A stretch of 64,000 nucleotides of DNA from NCBI GenBank assembly GCA_949316495.1, contig OX439001.1, forward strand, positions 32,567,020 to 32,631,019, read 5' to 3'. The notes under the pieces were generated by a model. That model had not been told where the DNA came from and did no database searches. It worked only from the letters and a program-made list of their open reading frames with translations. Shown piece after piece: positions 1 through 21,800 of the stretch (positions are counted from its first letter, which is position 1; every line of letters starts with the position of its first letter). Origin of the DNA: Amphiduros pacificus (lineage: Eukaryota > Annelida > Polychaeta > Phyllodocida > Hesionidae). The position numbers were made by a program, and so were the translations under genes.

Positions 1-820
1 CAAAAGGCACACTAGCCAAGAAAAGGCCAAGATATGTATTACTGTACAACAAAGGAGACATGAACGCAATTAAACAAGACATGCATGCCTTTTATGAAGA
101 TGAAGTTAAAGATTCTAGTCTCCCAGTTGAAATTAGTATAAATCTGTATTTTCTTCCGAAAACATGGAAAATATTCCTGACACAGGTGATCTTACTTCTC
201 CACAATTAGAGCAAATTACCATCACAGTTGCTGGAGTGGAAATATTGCTCTCTAACCTAAACTGCATAAAAAAATATTCACATGAAATAGCTCCAATCCT
301 CCCAAATATATTCCAAGACTCATTGGACAAAGGAGAAGTTCCAAAAGCATGGCACACAGCAAATATAGTTGCAGTCTATAAAAAAGGAGATAAAATCTGT
401 GCCGCTATCTACAGGCCAGTTTCTTTGACATCTGTTCCCTGTAAGATTTTGGACATGTAATTGTCAGACATATGATGAATCACTGTGAATTTTACAATAT
501 CCTGGAAAATCTTCAGCATGGATTCAGAACAGGTCACTTGTGTGAAACACAGTTAATCACAACTTTACAGGGCATACTCAGGGCTAGAAATGATGGGCAA
601 AATTTTGACATGCTCATTCCTCATTTCAGTAAAGACTGAGCGACTAAATCATAAGCTTGAGCATTACAGAATCTCAGGGCAGGTTGGTTCATAGATACAA
701 ACAGAGGGTAGTTAACGTTGAACAGAGGGTAGTTATTGATGGTGATGAATCTGACCCTGTTCATGTTACATCTGGAGTACCACAGGGCACAGTACTTGGG
801 CCAATACTTTTTCTACTCTG
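1..820 (+). mobile_element. Decayed non-LTR retrotransposon (LINE) reverse transcriptase remnant
   Basis: Translation shows conserved blocks of a LINE reverse transcriptase of the Jockey/CR1 type, spread over several frames. Bases 164-460 encode a block with KKGD followed by YRPVSLTSV and CKIL, the usual finger motifs. Bases 460-560 encode LQHGFR and CETQLI. Bases 765-820 encode SGVPQGTVLGPILFLL, the motif-B block. The catalytic YADD block is not reached because the sequence changes abruptly into a minisatellite at about 821. Stops and frame changes show a dead copy, and its 5' part lies left of the window. The class is secure from the motifs; the exact clade is an inference. Confidence 0.88.
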
Positions 821-1065
821 TAAGAGATAGCTGCACAAGTGAGAGATAGTTACAACAGTGAGATAGCTGTACAAGTGAGTGATAGTTGCAACAAAGAGAC
901 AGCTGTATAAGTGAGGGATTGCTGGACAAATCAGAGGATACGACAGTGAGAAACAGCTGCATAAGTGAGAGATAGCTGCATATGTGAGAGATAGCTGCAC
1001 ATGTGAGAGATAGCTGCATATATGAGATAGCTGTAAAAGTGAGAGAGAGAGAGATAACTACACAA
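821..1065. repeat. Degenerate ~20-bp minisatellite (GAGATAGCTGCACAAGT-type)
   Basis: About twelve imperfect copies of a 19-20 bp unit resembling GAGATAGCTGCACAAGTGA. It begins directly after the reverse transcriptase motif-B block of the LINE remnant. The unit is the same family as the large array at 42815-44155, more than 40 kb away. Open frames across it come from the repeat and are not genes. Confidence 0.88.
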
Positions 1066-1364
1066 GGAAAATATTGCAACCCCTCCCAGCCAAAAACAAA
1101 AAAAAACAATCTCATCTCAAAGACAATGTCATTTACAAAAACAAACTGTCATTTTATTCTGAGAGCAATATAACTATTATTGCTCTCAGTTTTATCCAAA
1201 ATTTTGTGCACATCCACATTTTCAAACATTTTTTGTACCTTAGTTATTGTAAATATTTTTGTTCTTGTGATAAATACATGATCTATGCACTTAAAATTAT
1301 TTAAAAAATGTTTACCTTTTATATTCAAATATAAATGCTAAATTTGGTGTAAAACATCCACACG

Positions 1365-1437
1365 CCCTGGGCCACACGCCCTGGGCCACACACCCTGGAA
1401 CACACACCCTGGGCCACACACCTTGGGCCACACGCCC
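1365..1437. repeat. Short GC-rich tandem repeat, ~14-15 bp unit
   Basis: Five copies of a unit close to CCACACGCCCTGGG, in sequence otherwise very rich in A and T. No function is evident. Confidence 0.8.
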
Positions 1438-1669
1438 CTTTTTTCTGTTCTTCCCAATCGTTTGATGATGTACCTATTCATTAATATTTTTGCTCGCGTT
1501 TGTTTTGCCTTTAGGGCTAGATGTTTGAGGTTTCAAGGTGATTAAGCCGTAAGTCAATGGAGCCTACCCCGATTATCGGTCCATGGCGGCCATGTTTTGG
1601 CTTATTAATTCTGATTACACCGTCAGATGTCGCTTTTGTTTGAGAAGTGATTTGTGAGTGCGTAGTAGA

Positions 1670-1735
1670 GTAAGAAGATTGGGATTTTGCAAACTTACGC
1701 GAGCTTGATTTTTTAAAATCAACACTTGTTTCGTA
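1670..1735. repeat. Fragment of a dispersed repeat with palindromic core
   Basis: The stretch containing GCAAACTTACGCGAGC and AAATCAACACTTGTT recurs inverted at about 37280-37325, and in weaker form at about 17140-17180. The core TTGATTTTTAAAAATCAA is nearly self-complementary, which suggests the end or centre of a small inverted-repeat element. The surrounding 1440-1900 holds no gene that I can support. Confidence 0.5.
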
Positions 1736-1912
1736 TTTATCGAAGTACATATGTACATCAAAGTCTCCTGTGGCATATTTGAATTTCTCTAATCAATCTT
1801 AAAACTTGTTCTCAATCTTTGTATACTGGTTGTTCTGAATATGATTAATGTTTTCACAATGCTATGGTGTGAAGAATATACGTACTGTTAATATATATAT
1901 TTTATTTTCCAG

Positions 1913-2196
1913 TGGAATTACCATTGCCAGATATCACCATTAGCACAATAAAATACATGACGGTGAGCACAACTGAACCCGCCATCTCAAACCGAGTCAG
2001 GCCACCAGATGGCAGCACTACGACAATGCTAGATGACTCCACCATCCTGTCAACACAGCAAGAAAATGAATTGGATTTTAGTTCAAAAGCCAATGCTAGA
2101 ACCAGCACAGCCAACAGGTTGTACTGGATATCAAATATTCTTCTTATCTTCATCACATTATTATTATTTTTTATTCCTTTAGTACCAATCAAATAA
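1913..2196 (+). CDS. Terminal exon of an unrecognised membrane protein
   Basis: A pyrimidine-rich acceptor (TATTTTATTTTCCAG) precedes an open frame of about 94 codons that ends in TAA at 2194-2196. The encoded tail begins ELPLPDITIST, continues through a Ser/Thr-rich polar stretch, and ends with a hydrophobic segment, ISNILLIFITLLLFFIPL, followed only by VPIK. This is what a C-terminal membrane anchor looks like. The exon enters in phase 1, so it needs an upstream exon, presumably left of the window or hidden in 1-1900. An AATAAA at 2192-2197 overlaps the stop codon, and another lies near 2348. I do not recognise the family. Splice signal, open frame and poly(A) signal agree, but a chance open frame cannot be excluded. 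Confidence 0.42.
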
Positions 2197-2197
2197 A

Positions 2198-4283
2198 ATT
2201 CTGAACATTAATATTGCTGTTAATAGGAGTTTCAATATAATATAAGCAATGTACTAATATAATGTACATAATTGAGGCAGTCCTAAGACATAAACTTGCC
2301 TTTTTATTTTATGGGAGGGAACTTGAATTTTTCACATGCTTATTTGAAATAAAGAGAAGATAATAACAATTTCAGTGGTTTGATTCATAGATCCTCTACT
2401 GGTCAGATTTAAAAGGACAGTAGATTAACCCTATAGGCAATTTGTGACATGATTGCAATTTTAGCATTGCAGAAAAGATCTGCCAGAAGCGATTTTACAT
2501 GTTGAAAACCAAAGAAAACAAGGAATAATTCCTTAAAAATGAAACTAATTTGGAGACTCCAAAATGGCCATTTCAGATTTAATCATGGATTTTAAGACCT
2601 CTTGCACGTATTTAAATATATATTATTTAGATGGCTAATAGTTTCAATTTAATGCCTCTGTTTTATGCCTCCCCCTCTATGCTGATACTCAAAACAGCCC
2701 AAATATTGGTTAAATTGTTGGGGGAGCTACTAACCCTCTTTTTCTGCCCCTTATGAAAATAGGTCATGTGTGGAATTGATCGTTATATGGTTTTTGTTCG
2801 AGTCCCTTCTGGCCCCATATTTCTGCTCATCAGTTGTAATACATTAATTTGTGAGGACTTGATCACTCCAAAAAGGTTGTTCAGCAACGAGTACTGGATG
2901 GAATATCTTTAACAAATGGATTTGATGGGTTACTTTTCCATGGGTCTTGGAATAGATGAGAGGAGTAAGGCCTTATTTGTTTAAAATAACAAATAGGTGT
3001 AGGATATTAATAATGGGATGGTGGATGTTTGAAATGCTGGGCAACTCTCATCCAATATTAATAAATATATTTTGCAGAATATTATCTAATAATTCAATAT
3101 TCCTGTCAATTATTATGAAAATTCATTCTAGTTACAAATTCTAGTTACAAATTGCTCATAGTCATTTGACACAACATATACAATTTTATGTTCCACAATT
3201 GACCAGGAAGTTTTGTCTCACAAACAAATCTAAAGTAATAAATCAAACACACTAATCTAAGATAGATGCTTCTTTATTTAAACTTATCGCTCACATAACA
3301 ACCATTTGTTTTCATTTCTACAATTCCTATCAGGTAGATTATAGTGCATTTATGTTCCACACTTTGGACCATAAAGAAAATATATTCTTCTGCCAGTTAG
3401 ATTATAAGATCTACAGTAGCACATATTAAATAATACAGCATTCCTATTTATAAATTCATTCAATTTGTGAATGTAAAAGTAAAGGGGAATCAGTAGTGTT
3501 TGATATTTGACCCACTTTGCCCTGTTGTCCTAAGCAAGGAACCTTTTCCCAATATTTTCTATTTTGGACTGATTAAGACTGGCGGTCAGATGAATTTTTG
3601 ACATTTCAGACGCTGATGTACTGTAAACATACACTGTATAATCAGTCTGAATGCAAAATATGATATGTGATCGTCATGGTTACAGGTTAAGAGATTTACT
3701 CAAAAATTTAGAACTATCGAAATCAATTTATTCTGTTTACTGCCGTTTGGCCCCAAATTGCACATTCTCTGCCATCTTATCTCCACCATTGCATTTATTG
3801 AAATATTTAAAAGCCATAAGTAAGCTGAATGGAATGATAACTATGAGCATGAGTCATTGTAATGAAGGCCAAATAAAACCTGCCAACTTTTTTTTCATAA
3901 GCTCACTTTCCTTAGATCAAATAGTATCAAGTCTATTTTCATGATTTGTTATTGAATGACAATTCCAATTGGACACTTTTATAAATCAAGCACAGTAAAC
4001 AAATTAATTTAACAGCTGCATCAACTCAGGCTTTGACTGGGGTTTTCCTTGTAAGGTTCAGGCAGTTTGAAGAGTGTACTAATTCTAGGAGTATAATTCC
4101 AACTACCATTCATCAGTATGCTCCCTTCTCTTCTCATTAATATCATTAAGAAGGTATTTCATGCACATACCACTTAAATTTTACAGTGCATTACTTAAAA
4201 TAAGTGTGATGAATTATAATAACACTTTATAAGAATAATTCTGTCATAATAATATGTTTAATGTCACAATTCAAGATCTTTCT
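2198..4283. other. Spacer between the plus-strand terminal exon and the cytochrome b5 3' end
   Basis: AT-rich sequence in which I see no supported gene. The open frames here (for example near 2956-3144 and 3651-3944) are short and lack recognisable protein features. The two flanking genes converge on this spacer. Confidence 0.6.
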
Positions 4284-4289
4284 TTTATT
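4284..4289 (-). terminator. Candidate poly(A) signal of the cytochrome b5 gene
   Basis: AATAAA on the minus strand, about 225 nt downstream of the cytochrome b5 stop codon. It is the nearest canonical signal; other signals lie farther left (for example near 3270). Confidence 0.4.
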
Positions 4290-4510
4290 TTACAATGAAA
4301 ATGGCATATTTGTTTCATTGACCATTTGTTATCAATATTTTTTCACACCACCTTCACTTTTATCAATAACATAAGAATTATCCTGTAATTTTTTGGTATC
4401 AAATAAAGTTACATCTGGTGGGTTGACATTTTTTCCCTTATCATGTTATCAAATGGATAAGACCATAATATTTTTCAAGAAGTCCATAATTAGATATCAG
4501 GTGCAGAGTT

Positions 4511-16129
<11,619 letters not shown>

Positions 16130-16409
16130 CTTGGTTGACTTTGCAATGTGGTGCGACCAAATCTGACTGAGGAAATTGGAAAATGATTCGCAATCGCCGA
16201 CTGCCTCGGTTCAAGGGTTAAAATTATCTGAATTGCGCATGTCAACTGTGTCAGGTCAATCCAGCGAACCTGTCAAAATGCGGCACGTCCAGGTGGAACG
16301 ACACATGGCTTCCAATGTGGGACCTGTCATTTGTGTGAAAATGAGGGTTCTATGTCTTTGCAAGTTATTTTGTTTTGTTCTGAATTAAATGAATATAAAT
16401 GGTGGGTAG

Positions 16410-16878
16410 ATTGAGGAAGCATGATCAAATAACAGACAAATTAATGGAGTTACACTGGTTCCCTGTTGCCCGGGCCTGTTGAAGCCATGGAAGATACAAA
16501 ATGGCCTAGACTATGCAGTCCATCTATAGGAGTCTAAAATGGCCCGGGTATGCACCAAAATACCTATCATATTGCTATTAAAACCAAAAACCGGACAAAG
16601 GAACCTTAGGCCAAAAGGGAGTAATGAATATCAAATGGGAGTAATGAATAAAAGGTGCCCAAAACGAACATGAAAATGTATGGGGACAGAGCATTTGAAG
16701 TATATGCACCAAAGCCAAGGTGTGGAATGCCCTGCCCCTGAAAGTGAAAACATGCAAAATATTGGGTAGTTTAAAGTCTCATCTTAAGAAACATTACTTA
16801 CTGAACGTGCCATGAGCAGACATTGTCTGAAAAGGCGCTATATAAATGACGATTATTATTATTACTATTATTAAAGAA
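16410..16878 (+). mobile_element. LINE 3'-end remnant (L2/CR1-like)
   Basis: The translation includes ITDKLMELHW, followed by blocks like the C-terminal end of L2/CR1 reverse transcriptases (GYAPKYL, VECPAPES, FKVSS). It then reaches GGCGCTATATAAATGACG and a short ATT microsatellite, the usual L2/CR1 3' terminus. Frames are broken. It is a 5'-truncated dead copy. Confidence 0.75.
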
Positions 16879-17607
16879 TTCTGAGGATGAAGGAGACTGG
16901 TAAAAAATGCTCTGATCAACATTAAGTGGATTCTGATGCCAACTTCACCAATCAAATCATTTAAGTATGATTTACCTCCAAAAATTAAGGCCAGAAAATG
17001 AAATGGGCTTAAATTTAACAGTAAATAATGCTTCACTTAAGGAAATAAGAGAATGCCTGATTTTTAAACCAAACCCAACTAATTTGCTAAAATTTTATTT
17101 TATGCACTGGATTGAGGATTTCCTAGCTAATTTTGCAAATACACAAGCTTGATTTTTTTTTAAATCATCACTTGTTGGAGATTAACCTCAATGTTTTGGA
17201 TTTGAAAAAAAAAATCATCATTTGTTCAAACATTTATTAAGAATATCCATACCATTCCAAACATTTTTATAATTTTGTCTCCCAACTAAAAACAATGGAT
17301 CTTTTTTTCGTTAGTTTAATGTCAAAGTAAACAAGAAAAAGTAGTGCACCACATGTAAAACTGATGAGAAAAAAAATAACGCTGCTGAATAAGATATCAA
17401 TGTAGGTGATATTTTGATAAAGACTGAAAAATGTTCTAAAATTATGGTATCAGAGGATTACTTTCAACTTTTTTGAGTTTAACTTTTTAACTTGGACACA
17501 AATGTCTGTTTCATGGTTTGATTTAGCACCCAAATTATTGGTAACACTGGCAGGAGAATTTATAAAATATTGTACATAGGTCCTAATATTGAAGCAATGT
17601 CTGAGTG

Positions 17608-17793
17608 GGCAATGCTACCACCTAGTGTAAAAATCTGTCATGTATGGAGGAAGTTTGTAGATATGCTAGTTTGGCTCATGGTATAAAGAAATTTTGTGTG
17701 ATGTGTCATTAAATCTCAGTGACATGTCATTTTTTCCCAGTACATACATTTGTTGTGTGGTAAATTTTGACACACCAGGTGGCAGCATAGCGT
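17608..17793. mobile_element. Short inverted-repeat element (CCACCTGGTGTGT family), copy 2
   Basis: The left end AATGCTACCACCTAGTGT and the right end ACACCAGGTGGCAGCAT are inverted versions of each other with a few mismatches, about 185 bp apart. It is the most complete family member in the window and lacks coding sequence, as expected of a MITE. Confidence 0.7.
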
Positions 17794-18304
17794 AATCCAG
17801 CAGTGAGAATTGAGCCCATATTAACGTTATTGGTCAGATGTGTGGGCTTGTGATCTTATTAAAATTATCAAAATTAAAATTAACAAAACAGGATTAATTG
17901 GTTTTTATTTGAAAAAGTGAATAACAGATTCTGCTCAAAAAGCAAACTGGGTAGACCCAATTATCTTTTATATGTAACTTGGCATTGCAATATTAGGGGT
18001 TCATACAGCTGCAACTGCATGCGGACATGGTAATTAATTTATCCATAGATAAATATATGTTTATGGACGACACCACTTTCCACAAACTGTACACCCAGGC
18101 AAGTTGGTTGGCATATAGTGATAAAGATATTATTTTAATTAAACCAATATATATTGTACTATATCGAAAAATTCAAATCTGAACTATCAATCCAGGCCAT
18201 GCCTTTGGCTTTATCTTTTATCAAAGCAATTATCCTGCTAAGTCCAAGTAAACAGATCTGTATAGAAATTAATATTGATCATGCAACTTCCTGTACATTA
18301 TTTC

Positions 18305-18480
18305 CTAAGTCATTAGAACTACAGCCATAGATGCCAAGTATAGATGCCAAGTAGTACTACAGCCATAGATGCCAAGTATAGATGCCAAGTAGTAATACAG
18401 CCATAGATGCCAAGTATAGATGCCAAGTAGTAATACAGCCATAGATGCCAAGTATAGATGCCAAGTAGTAATACAGCTTG
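18305..18480. repeat. ~38-bp minisatellite, four to five copies
   Basis: The unit contains ACAGCCATAGATGCCAAG followed by TATAGATGCCAAGTAGTA; the half-unit GATGCCAAGTA is itself repeated. Confidence 0.9.
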
Positions 18481-18654
18481 ATGCCAGTATAATCATGATA
18501 GGTATGCTATCCATATATGTAACAAAGACAAACTCATTGTTGCAAAACTTTTTTTTCTGCTGAAGTCATTACATTCTCTGTGTGTTGACAGAAGTCATAC
18601 AATATCAACAATAACATCACAGTAGTTATTCATACTTCAATAGTCAAGCAAGCT

Positions 18655-18873
18655 TCAGCATCCAGAAATGTCTTTATTTTTCTTCCTGTAGAATCTGGTT
18701 TCAATGGGATCAAATCCTCTCTGAGATGCCCCATACACTGCCCAGTGAGGAGTCTTAGCCATGTAATCTATTGCCTTGAACGTCTTCCTTCCCTCACTTC
18801 TTTCATAATCTCTGATCAGTTCATGAAATCTTTCATAGTCAATCCAGGTCCACCATTCTCCATCAATCTTGAA
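18655..18873 (-). CDS. TYW1: TYW1 exon 15 with stop
   Basis: Encodes [16 protein letters not shown] through [16 protein letters not shown] to KDISGC and TGA at 18657-18655. This is the conserved C-terminal block of TYW1. It enters in phase 0. Confidence 0.97.
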   Translation of the reverse strand, partial: FKIDGEWWTWIDYERFHELIRDYERSEGRKTFKAIDYMAKTPHWAVYGASQRGFDPIETRFYRKKNKDISGC

Positions 18874-21800
18874 CTGTAAAATTATATTGATATTTGTAAA
18901 TAATTGTTTCAAACAATCTAATTGTATTTAGTTTAAAAAACTTACCAAGTTGGCAGTGGTTGTGTTTTTGTCAATCTAAATATGTAAACAAATAAATGTC
19001 ACTGATAGTATGTATTATGGTAGTATATTATGTATAATTATAGTATTATATTCTACTTTGCTAACGTAACTTTAGTGTGCTAAAATAATATCTATAAATA
19101 AATATTTGCAATGACATTTCCCAACAGACTCATTCCACGTAAAATGTCCCAATGGGGTTGAACCTGCCCCTCAGATTTTGCTAAACAAATTCTATTCTGT
19201 GTCACAAACTATTAATAGGTTATTGCAAAGTTTCAGGTGCTAATTCCACTTATACTAAAAGATATGGCCTGTTTTAGTAGGTACCCTCCCTGAGGGATAA
19301 TTCTTGCCCAAGGATTTCCCATTTTTAGCCATGTAATAGAGCATGTTGTAGATTTTTTTTAAATATTGAAAACTCTTAAAATATCAGTTTTAATATTGGA
19401 ATTCATGATATTATAATTATTTCCATTGATATGTGGATATATTTGTGTTACTGTATTTACTCAAAAATAGGACAACCATGTTGATGTTATTTTGCTTGAA
19501 AAGGCCAATTTCCAATTATAGGTCAAGTTGGTTTTTCTCGAGACATTGGCACTGCTACCATTCAAGTTTGGTGGCCATTTTAAAAGTAAAACATAAATAT
19601 GCTTACGCAACAGTAGTTCACTTCCATTTAATAAGTGAATATCACAAGTTGGAGAAAATGTTAGAAAATGTTAGTTTAATACTGCTTAAATATGCATACA
19701 CAATACAAGGTCCCCATTTTGAAAAGTGGAAGTGATGGGGAGAAGCTCTTATTTTAGCGCAAAACGATCGGAGTGCCGCCACACACACTGTCCACCAGAG
19801 GCACACGCAAACTATTACCTCTGGCCAACCCAGATTAATATTCCTCCGGTACTACTTTTACTGGCCATAGGCCGATTGCCGATCTCCATGTTTTTTTTTT
19901 TTCCCCATTGAAAAGTACACACCGGAACTGTACAACTTTACCGGAACCAGATCTGTACAACTCCACTATATTTAATCATTGGTCGGAGAGACTGGCAGGG
20001 GGCCTATGTGCTCAAGAACTGTCATTGTGTTGTAAATGTGATTGGCATGTTAACATCTCTTAATATCAAATATGAAGTTTCCTTGAGATGCATTAGAGTT
20101 CATTTCTTAACATTTGAACATTTTGTGTTGGTTAGTTTAACCAAAAGTATAACAGATTAAAAGAATTCAAATTATAAACAAAGCGGCCATCTTTGTTGTG
20201 GTTCCGCCTTATTACACCCCTAGAAAATGGCTCCTCCGATTGAGAAAGTAGCTCCAAGTTTTATTTCACTTAATAGTTGTTTCTATATGCACAAACTTTT
20301 GTATTTAGGGTGAAATATATCATATTTTACCAATATGAGTACAATCTAAGAAATAAAAATAAGTAAGACGGACAGTTGCATGAAAATTGGTGGATGTGCT
20401 GAGCCAGCACCAAAAGGCACCTTGTACAGAGGTGATAGGTTCACCAAGTCGCCCTCTGGTGGAGTTTGGCCGCCACAGTGTATTAACTCAAATTGAAATA
20501 TTAATATATTGTGCAATGATGGATCCCTGATTTACATAGTGCAATATATTAATATTTCCATTTTTTTATATGCTATTGCAAGATGTCTTTGGAATATGTT
20601 CACCAAAGGAGAATTTTCTACATGGAGTGCCACATTACTATTTTGAGCTTTACAAAATGCAGATTTATTAAAAACTCAAATTTCATGAAGCTATATCTTC
20701 AAATCTATGTGGAATAGATGTCCTGTGACCCACTTGGAAACGCCTTAGTACTTTCCTGATATATAATTAATGAATTTATGATGAAAATAAATGCCTTTCA
20801 ATGTTGAATTGCAACATCAGAAGTGAAAATTATCATCCTCGCCTAAATAAAATGCTATTTTTATATTTTTTTACTGGTGAATAATTTTATCTAAAGTTAG
20901 CATTTCCACTTTTTTAACCTACTATATACAGAGATTACAGGAAAAAAGTTCCTTTTATAATTTAAGATATCAAGTTTGGAAAACCTAACTTCACTTTGTA
21001 CAATTTTTGCTCCTAAAAAGTACCCCCAAGATAATGCCATATCTCTAAAACCATAAAAGTTATTACCCTAAAAAGATACTATTTTTGTACATCAAAGATG
21101 AACTGATAATTTTTAAAAGAAAATCTAAGACCCACTCTAAAAAAAATTCCCATTTTTGGGGACACTATACCTGGAATGAGTCAACAATATTCCATTATAC
21201 TGCAATGGTGGGATCTTCTTACCTTTTTATGAGCAACCAAGACACAGTTGGAGTGCTCATGTTCAGCAGCTAGATCATAGTCAGGCAATTTATCTGCCAA
21301 CTGCTGCACAAAGCTCACCACCTCAGAGTGCCATGGAACATTTCCCATTGTTAGCTTACTGGCCTTAGATTCACCACAGTATGTCACTCCCTGTCAACAA
21401 ACACAAGTTCCATATCAAAACCCATCCACACTTAGACCCTAATTAATAAAATCTCTATTTTCCTCAAATTCAAAAGATGGTGGTTACTAGAAAGAGAACT
21501 GACCTTGATTTCAATAAAATCTGGGCGCCCCTTGGACACAAGATCTGCATAGTTTTGTATCTCGTCTGTGTTCCATGCCTTGACAAGCGTCAATCTGTAC
21601 ACTGTTCTCTGACCCTAAAATAAGAAAACACCCTATAGTTTCAACATTTGTGTTCCACCAGGTGTCTCTTGTGTCATGTACAATGCATGCTTCGATAGAT
21701 TTGTAGACATGACAGCTGATATGAGGATAACAATCATGAGAATTATTGATAATAAATAACTTTGAAACTTTCAGTCCCTGATTAAGTCTAATGGTAGAAG

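Larger units (their letters stand above)
16130..18654. other. Spacer between the cytochrome b5 promoter side and the TYW1 3' end
   Basis: Holds the presumed cytochrome b5 promoter and 5' UTR just right of 16129, a LINE 3' end, a short inverted-repeat element and a minisatellite, each listed separately. No further gene is supported. The TYW1 3' UTR must lie in its right part, but I could not fix its poly(A) site. Confidence 0.6.
18976..21222 (-). other. TYW1 intron 14 (main part)
   Basis: Contains the hAT-like copy with an inserted element (19605-20535). The rest (18976-19600 and 20540-21220) is AT-rich with no supported feature. Confidence 0.65.

Noticed and set aside
1517-1750. 77-codon minus-strand open frame
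   Set aside because: No recognisable protein feature, and part of it lies in a dispersed repeat also found near 37.3 kb and 17.1 kb.
2796-2806. GTTCGAGTCCC, like a tRNA B box
   Set aside because: No A box or cloverleaf could be found at the right distance.
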